Below the pieces are notes generated by a model. That model made no database searches and was not told the origin of the DNA. It was given only the letters and a program-made list of their open reading frames with translations. From Seriola aureovittata (lineage: Eukaryota; Chordata; Actinopteri; Carangiformes; Carangidae), in assembly GCF_021018895.1 (NCBI RefSeq), contig NC_079377.1:9616501-9680500 (forward strand): a stretch of 64,000 nucleotides of DNA. Direction: 5' to 3'. Of this stretch, positions 32,357-64,000 are shown one piece after another; the first letter of the stretch is position 1, and each line of letters starts with the position of its first letter. Position numbers and translations under genes: made by a program.

Positions 32357-33487
32357 CAGTACCAGTCGAAAACAAATGATTAGAGCGGCAATTTCAGTCT
32401 TGGAGGGACAATGTCCACTGGAATGACAGTTTCAGACAAAAATAATTTGTCTTTTGGAAGATCTTGGGAACTCATTTGTCATCAGTCCAAATGCACCCCC
32501 CTTCGCACGACGCAGGAGGCTGAGCGGGAGAGAAGATGATTTATTTCCTTCGGGCAGGTCGTGGACATGAGGGGAACTTCTGTCACACAACCAGCAAAAA
32601 AAAGAGTCAACCAACATTCTTTGAGTTGCAGTCCCAGACATAGACATATGATGCACTTTAGCTTAACAGGTTTGACAGTATGGGAAAATACGAAGCTGAC
32701 AGGTGCTGAGACGTCTGTTGAGCTGCTGTGCCCTGCATCAACAGCAATATGACAAAGTGTTCAGTGTCACTGATGTTTCATACTACGACTTTGACCCTGC
32801 AAGGACACCCGTTTATGTCAAAAAGAGAAAACATCTGAGACTGAGCAGGCTACTACTTATTCCGCCCTTCACGCTTAATTTAATTTACATCTTTAAAATT
32901 CATCACACTTTCACTATGTGTCATAGATCAGGGTGCTGCCTTGACATTACACTTGGTAGTCAGCCTGTAAAAAGTTTGTTCTGTCTCTGCAAAGAAACTC
33001 ATTTTGTTATAATCCACTTAACCACCTTGTGCAGTATCCTCATTTTAACTGTGTAGAGGCGATTACTGATTAATAGGAGGAACCAGACTGTAGTGTAAAA
33101 TAATTCATGATGTGATAGTGGTGTGAGAAATGTTATGAGAGTGGAAATTCAATCGTATGCAGTCTTTGCTTACTATAAACGATTTAAAGGGATGCTATTT
33201 GTGCATCTCGCTTTTCATTTTTTCTTTTTCTTTTTTCTTTTTTGTCTCGTGAACTCCATCCTACAAACATTATGACTGCTGGCCTGGGGTCAGATCCTGT
33301 TGATCAGAGGAAAAGTTGATGTACTATGCAGCAGGTTCCTAAATGCCAGGGGGAGCCAGGGGGCAGTGCTGTGGGGGGTCCACTTCAGGGAGAAACATTG
33401 TGACTCTCTTGTGACTTGTGTTCACAAGTGTCGACATTATCTAACTCCTCTCATCGCAGTTCATCCACGTTTAGTAGAATATGCTGC

Positions 33488-33512
33488 GGGGGGGGGGGGG
33501 GGGGGGGGGGGG
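33488..33512 (+). repeat. Homopolymer G25
   Basis: An unbroken run of 25 G follows TATGCTGC. Such runs are error-prone in assemblies, so the length should be treated as uncertain. Confidence 0.9.
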
Positions 33513-34161
33513 ATTTCTGCAATTTCCACATAGAATAGGCTGTATCTCTTTATTCAAGTACTGCAAAGGATTTTTGCTCAAAAAGTAATAAAAAAACATT
33601 CTGACACCCACCTTCTCAATAAGGTGGCATTACACCATACATCTGCTCTACACATTCCTTCTGTCTCTGGGAACACCTTGCTGAAGTAGTGCGCGTACGA
33701 TAAACCTACCACAGAAGGCAAACAGTACCATTTTCAAAAAAGCCTGAACCGACAACAAGATTTCACATAACCTAGCCTGTGAAAGGTTCAGAGTAAGGCC
33801 TCTGCAAATACAAGACCATAAAAAGAAAAAAAAAAAAAAAAACATAAAACAGCCAAACTAAAACAACCAAAACGGCACAAGTCCAATCTACCAAATGAAT
33901 TCCCAAGCTGAGTGGACGCAGGGTGATGGGTTGAAGTCCCTCAGCCCCATCAGCTGTCTGTCAGTCTCTGGGATCGGTGAAACCGCCAGTGTTGACACCT
34001 CCGTCACCCAATGAGGTAACTGTGTGTTTTCAAAGTCAAGTCGCCTTTAGCTGATCTGTCTCCTGCTAACACAGGATGTGGGCTTTTCCTCCTACAAAGT
34101 TCCAGGTCCATGGCAGGATTCAGGTTGTACTCCTTTGGTGGGCCAGCAACCCCTTTGGTAG

Positions 34162-58413
<24,252 letters not shown>

Positions 58414-59760
58414 CTGAAGAGCACAGGAACAAAAATGTCTTTTAGTTCATGCACAGCATAACTTTATCCATGACTAAGCAAAGTGTAAGAATAAAAAAAA
58501 AAAAAAATAGAAATTAAAAATGACGCTGGGAGATGTTGCACAAAATCATGGAAATAGTAGAAAAGTGTGGAGGAGAGAAACGTAAGATATAAGAGGATGG
58601 AAATAACGTCTCAGTCTGGCCCACAGTGTTCCCGACAGCCACCCAAACAAATCCACAGGCTAGAAGCAGCGGAAGGTCATCTCTCTTTTGCTTGACTGTG
58701 AGGTGAGTGCGGCAGCAGCGCCTATTTTCCGGCTAAAGCTCTCAGATAGCTGGGCTAGCTCACTTATGTTTACTGTAAAGCTGTGTCTCCAGGGATAGGA
58801 GCCCCCAACAGAGGCAGCAGGATAAAGGAGGACTCGATTGTGCTTAATAGGCAATTAGGTTCTTGAGAGCTCGCTAAGTGCTGCTGTTTACTGTCTTTGT
58901 TGTCAGGGAAAAAAGCCATTTGCCAGACCATCGTTGAGGGAAAGTTGTTTTTAATATACCCGCTGGCGTCTGAGAGGCCGTCATGATGCACTAGGAAACC
59001 ATCATGTTTAGGTCACCCGCGCAAAATGGAGTGTGTGTCTAAAACAAAGACTAAATCCAGCCGTGAGACGTCATCTCACCATGGGACCGTGAACTCAACA
59101 CTCACATATGACACAACCAAAAGTGATGATTCCTAAATAAGGAAAAACAAATCCTATGGCAGTGCTGAATTTACATTTTATGATATGCTCCACAGGACTG
59201 ATATCTGTTATCAGACAACAGTAGAAAAGAGGGCCGCTGCATTCAGACAGCCCTGATCATTTTACTGCTTTCTCACGAAACGTCTGGTTATCAGCAGCAT
59301 CTGTGTAGACTCCCTTCAACTATGAATCACAGGAGGACATGCAGCTGGAAGGCATGTGTTCTGCTGTCAGACACACACACGGCATGAAAATATTACTAAG
59401 TGGGGCGTCTGTCTGAAATCCTCTATATCAGGGTAGAGAATGGCTGCAGACGCTTGTGGACAAAAACACAAGTACATGAAGGGTGGCACAGACTGGACTG
59501 TTGTGCCAGATGACAAAATAAAACCAGCTGCAAGAGATACAAATATCCACTTCTTCGCTGCAGGTAACCTGATGGACGTCAATGAAACATGTTTAAAACC
59601 TGCATTTAAGGAAGAACTTTTACTTATTTGAATTTAATTTGAGAATCAAAGTGCTCCTGACTTCGGTAAACAGTCAGCAGCTACCTACGACCTTTGATTT
59701 ATTCCCCCAGAACAAATAATTTGATCTTCAGTTGCGATGGATCATCTGCTTAGTGTGCGC

Positions 59761-59793
<33 letters not shown>

Positions 59794-60546
59794 GCTCGAG
59801 CAGGCTTGTGGTTGCAGGCAAATAAGGCAAACAGAGGTGGGGGTAAGTTTGGGGGGTGGAGGACGCTGCGGTCTGACGCTGTCCAGACACGAGACACAGC
59901 TCTTCAGGAGCGGAACGCCTCACGAGACTCCTGGCCAGCTCTGACGCACATCGGCAGAATACGGCTTAATAAATGAGAGAAAGTTAAGGGGGGTTGAGGG
60001 GAGCTGCAGGGGACAGAAAGACACGCAGAGAGGAGTAAAATGGGAGCACTGCAAAAGACCCTTACGACTTTGTCCTATCTGACACACAAAGAAGGCACTG
60101 TGATTAGTGACACCACAAAAAAAAGAAAACACAAGGAGGCTGTGTGAATTTATGAATACAAGATTTGTGTCGATGGGCTCTAAAAATTATTTAGCAATCA
60201 TATGTGTGCACATGAACAAAAATAGTCAAATGTCCTATTTCCATGGGGCAAAAACAAACGGCAGTGATAAGAATTTTGCAGGGGGCATATAATGGTTCAT
60301 AAAACGGTGTCCTGGGTACATCCTTGTGCTTAAAATTGCGAGCCCACACCAGAAAAACTGTGGAAAAGGGGAGTTTGTGAGGCCTCATTGGCAAAGAAAG
60401 AGATCTCTGAATCCTAACTCAACGCTTAACCTAAATGAAAGTACAATTAAATTCAATGTTTTTATTCATATCATAAAGAGTGGGGAGCATAATATAATAT
60501 ATCTGTCAACTAATCCGCATCAAGCTTGTAATTTCTTATAGGAAAA

Positions 60547-61090
60547 GGCCATTCTCTGTATTTTTCTTATTGTCAACAAGTCACATGAAAAGACCAAATG
60601 TGTTAGTCTCTCAGTACTTTCCGATTTCCCCAGCCCATCTCTGGCTGTCAGCTCCGAGCTCATTTGTTCCTACTGAAAACATAAATGAAAAAACAGGTTA
60701 TGAATATGTGCTATTTTTTTTTTTTTTTAAAACAAAAAAAGGCAAAATAATTTCCCAAACAGCAGGGTACTATAGTTTTATATCAAACATTACTAAAACA
60801 GAAGTAAATAGTGCATTTGTTGGGGACTATTTTCAGCTGTGGATTAATACACATTTGGTGCTTTGGTGATCATTTCGGCCACTAAGACGGTGTTTCTGGG
60901 ATTGATTCAAAATAAACTGCAGTGCCCATGTTCATCATAATGAAGGAACATGTCAGCCAGTGCGGCTCTGCGATGTGTATTTATTAGTTTTTGGTCGACA
61001 ACGGAGCTCTACTAAGCAGAGCAATAACCTGGATCAGGCTTTGGTTAAACACACACTACTTCTTACTGGGATTACTTCATTGTTTCTTTT
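60547..61090 (+). repeat. Unnamed interspersed repeat, copy B
   Basis: It is collinear with copy A at 11870-12305 and longer by about 100 bases. The extra length includes a T-run at about 60715-60728 and TCCCCAGCCCATCTCTGGC. It is non-coding in all frames beyond short chance ORFs. Confidence 0.8.
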
Positions 61091-62449
61091 GGTCTTTTCG
61101 TGGTATGTGTGACTATCTCCAGACTTATCCAATCAAAGCTATGTTATCTTGATGCATTAATGAAATGCTTACAGGGAAGACATATGACAATGTAATACAA
61201 TAATATGATGTATTAACGGAAGGCAGTGCACATGACAGGAAAGACTTCAAGGGTCGACTTCCTCTAAATGGGAGAGCAAAGATGTTTGAAAATGTCAAAT
61301 CAAAGTTACATAATTTTGACATTTTGTTGAAATAATTAAAAAATCTCTTTCAGTGAATGACTAATGAATCTGCTCTAAGCACCACAGTTAGTTCAGGTGA
61401 ACTCCAGAGGTGGCATCTTGACCCATTAAATGCATTTATCTGTATTAGTTTAGAAAAAAAAAATGTAAATGTCGTCAATCTCTATTAAAGTGCTCTGGAA
61501 AAAGAAGCCAGAGGAATGACTGGTTTGATCTGACAGCCACTATATTACGGCATGATGGTGATTGATGGCACTTTTTTTCTGAACATTCCTGCAACTTTCT
61601 GCCGACCTTACAGGCTTTCCCTCTGATTTCCTCTGAAGTCTTTAGAGCCGCAGCTCAACCTAATGCGACCGCAGTGACACTCAGAGCTGTGGGATATGCG
61701 TCAGTGTCCCAAGCCTGCGACTACGGCGGCTAATCAAAGGTGCAGCCAGATCTGTCCCACATGCTGTGGTCCAGAATGGTTAACCCCACTGGGAACCACA
61801 TGTGCTCACTCAATCAGGAGAGGGAGCGAGAAACTGCTGTGGTACAAGCAACGGCTTGGTTGCTAGTTTGACCAGGGCTTTTTGCTTTTATTTTGTAAAA
61901 CCCCAGTGATATTTTCCTTCCCACTGGGGCCAACACTGCTGAAGACAATGGCGTCATGAAGATAAGATAAAAATATTTTTCAGTTGTTTCTAACAGATAC
62001 AATGATAAAGAAAGACAAACCAAAATCTAACAGGTTGTTTTTTTTAAGAATCTTTATATCAAAAAAGAAAAAACTCTTGCTTCAGTCCATGAACTTTCTG
62101 CCAGCGCAGGTCTTCAGTGTTACGACATTAAATTGACTGTATATTGTAGACTGCGCAATGGCTGTGGCAGGGCATTACTGCCATTTACTCAGTGGTAAAA
62201 GAACTATTCATATCTTGTACTAAGCAAAATCACTAGAGCCTTGCTGTAAAAACACTCTGTTAAAATCATAATGAAGTGACAGTACAAAAAAAACATCTAC
62301 TTAAAGTATCAAAAATAAAAGTTCTCGCACTGCAGAAAAATGTCCCCTGTGACTGATATGTTATTATACATGACACTGTTAAGACTGTGAGCACCGATGC
62401 ATCCATGCATGATTTCACTGTTGTTGGTGGAGATGGAGCTGGTTTAGTA

Positions 62450-62713
62450 AAGTGGTTCCCAACCTCCGGGTCAGGCCCCCTTCATAGGTTTGTAAGATAA
62501 ATCTGGAGGGTAGTGAGAGGATTAATGGGGTAGGAATGAAGAAAAAATTATCTCTCATCTTTGCTCCTTTTTTTGTGAAATATTGCACCTTTAAACTCTT
62601 TTTTTACATGGAGCCATCTGGGATTTTAAAGGGGAAAGCAGCTCTGATGACGTCTGAGTCGTGACTAGACACTGCTTTTTTTGGTCACAAACCGAAATTG
62701 TTGGAAACTACTG
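62450..62713. mobile_element. Second non-autonomous hAT-type MITE
   Basis: It starts AAGTGGTTCCCAACC and ends TTGGAAACTACTG, imperfect inverted ends of the CAGTGGTTCCCAACC type. Flanks GTTTAGTA (62442-62449) and GTTTAGCC (62714-62721) agree at six of eight positions, consistent with an old 8-bp target duplication. The ends resemble those of the 1887-2154 element but the interior differs. Confidence 0.65.
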
Positions 62714-64000
62714 GTTTAGCCTTTAACAACGTTTTGTATTTGATACATGTATAAAGTTTTTTTTATATAAAATCTTGATTTACTGTCAGATAGATGCAGT
62801 GGAGTAGAAATATAGCATAAAATAGAAATACTCAAGTAAAGTAAAAGTAACTTCAAATTGTACTTACATACAGTGCTTGAGTAAATGTACTTATTTACTT
62901 CCGACCTCTGTGCTGAAATGACTTTAAGTGAAATGAAGTCGCTTGTTCAGACCGATGTATAGGTGGGAAGTAGTTTGTTGTGCAGCATGTTTATGAGTGG
63001 CTGAAGCCCAGTTGGCAGAGATTTTGGTGCCTGACTCAGACTTGGGCTTCCTGTGTAAAAACTGAAGCCTGAGTTCATGCAGTGAGGTATTGTTGCATAA
63101 CACTTATCTTGACTATAGCACACCACACCCTGGGACTGGGAAAGGAAGGCCAAACCAGTCTCAGTCTGGGTCTCTCAATATGAACACGCTCCCGTTTGAC
63201 GGGGAAATGCGCCTACAGACAGTACAGGCCACCAGCTTGTGCTACTAATATGGAAATTCAGGCATCAAAACCACCTGAAAAAGTGTCAAAATAGTAAATT
63301 CTCAGGAGTTACAATTCAAGTTTATGAGCATTTTTTATTAAGGAAATCAATTAGGCATGCTCTGATTTTATATGGAAAAGTAAATGGCTTGTAGAGATGC
63401 TGTAAACTGTTAAGTAATTCACTCCATCGTATAATAAAATGTGCTATGATAAATATTTTTTTATGCTTTGTATTAGTACAATGACTTTAAAGTGTTGAAA
63501 CAAGCATCAGAGTTGAAACTTGAAACTGAGTCAGTTGTGGTGATAGATCACATATGAGTCACGAGTCATAATAAGACACTTTTCAGGTCAACATTTATCA
63601 ATGGCACACAGGAGGAAAAGCCGTAGAGTATTTCTGACTCTACATCTCTTTATGAGAAGAAAAGAAACCACCACGAAGCAAGGCCTCGTTTCTCTCTCTG
63701 TATCCACAAGTCTGTTCTTATTTTACCATTAACATTGTGTTTGATTTACGCTTGCACAACACTGCACTTCATGTCGTCCCTTCAGTCTTCATCTGATAGC
63801 CGAGGCACAGAGATTGATGATTGCAGTAGACATCTTCAACCACTGATCAGCTTCCTCTTTTACTTCTTTTTAAGTCAAAGGGTATATTTTAGGTCTATTT
63901 TAAAATCTGAATTTCTCAACATGAGCGTCAGTGATGAGAGTAACCTCACCCACATATCACAAGCTTCTTACCTAAAGCAGTGCAATCAGTACCTCACTGT

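Larger units (their letters stand above)
31266..34161 (-). other. Probable 3' untranslated region of pde10a
   Basis: It follows the pde10a stop on the minus strand. Minus-strand AATAAA signals (plus TTTATT) occur at about 33548, 32536 and 31266; the last would give a 2.9-kb UTR. It contains a compound CA repeat (about 31913-31980), a G-rich block (32295-32356) and a 25-base G run (33488-33512). The end actually used is not known. Confidence 0.45.
58414..64000 (-). other. Intron 1 of pde10a (3' part), no gene seen
   Basis: Exon 2 begins with two bases of a split codon before LTDEK, so an upstream coding exon must exist. I looked on the minus strand for the known isoform first exons and did not find one. 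The stretch holds a GT repeat (about 59766-59793), copy B of the unnamed repeat (60547-61090) and a hAT-type MITE (62450-62713). The rest shows nothing recognisable. Confidence 0.65.

Overview
This is vertebrate nuclear DNA, almost certainly from a percomorph (spiny-rayed) teleost. All genes are split by GT-AG introns, dinucleotide microsatellites are very dense, and several interspersed repeats have the look of common percomorph families. I identified five genes by translating exons, checking that splice phases agree across every junction, and comparing the products with remembered vertebrate orthologues. No search was run.

Layout. Positions 753-6050 (+) hold mcu exons 2-8, the pore subunit of the mitochondrial calcium uniporter; exon 1 lies off the left edge. 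Positions 11651-19698 (+) hold a complete nine-exon oit3, a secreted liver-type D8C/EGF/ZP protein. Positions 20949-22769 (-) hold a complete four-exon pla2g12b, a catalytically dead secretory phospholipase A2 relative of the ER. It is convergent with oit3. Positions 24785-27892 (-) hold a seven-coding-exon homologue of C6orf118, a TSNAXIP1-N-type coiled-coil protein, with a probable untranslated first exon ending at 28759. Positions 34162-58413 (-) hold pde10a exons 2 to last, a dual cAMP/cGMP phosphodiesterase with two GAF domains; exon 1 lies off the right edge. The 11.2-kb intron 2 (47055-58281) and the part of intron 1 after 58413 contain repeats and possible regulatory sites only.

How the genes relate. 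mcu-oit3-pla2g12b has the order and orientation of human 10q22, and C6orf118-PDE10A that of human 6q27, so the window joins two blocks that are separate in humans. oit3 and pla2g12b are both liver-type secretory-pathway genes. pla2g12b has two DR1-type (HNF4-like) elements just upstream and ends in a canonical KDEL.

I found no undescribed multi-gene system. The points most worth checking are: pla2g12b with a C-terminal KDEL and an extra acidic/Ala-rich segment of about 130 residues; a 43-unit GT tract in place of the usual pyrimidine tract at the acceptor of mcu exon 5; two DR1 elements at pla2g12b; a tandem NAGNAG acceptor in pde10a; four perfect CRE palindromes within about 9 kb of pde10a intron 2; and a pair of related, unnamed interspersed repeats 48 kb apart.
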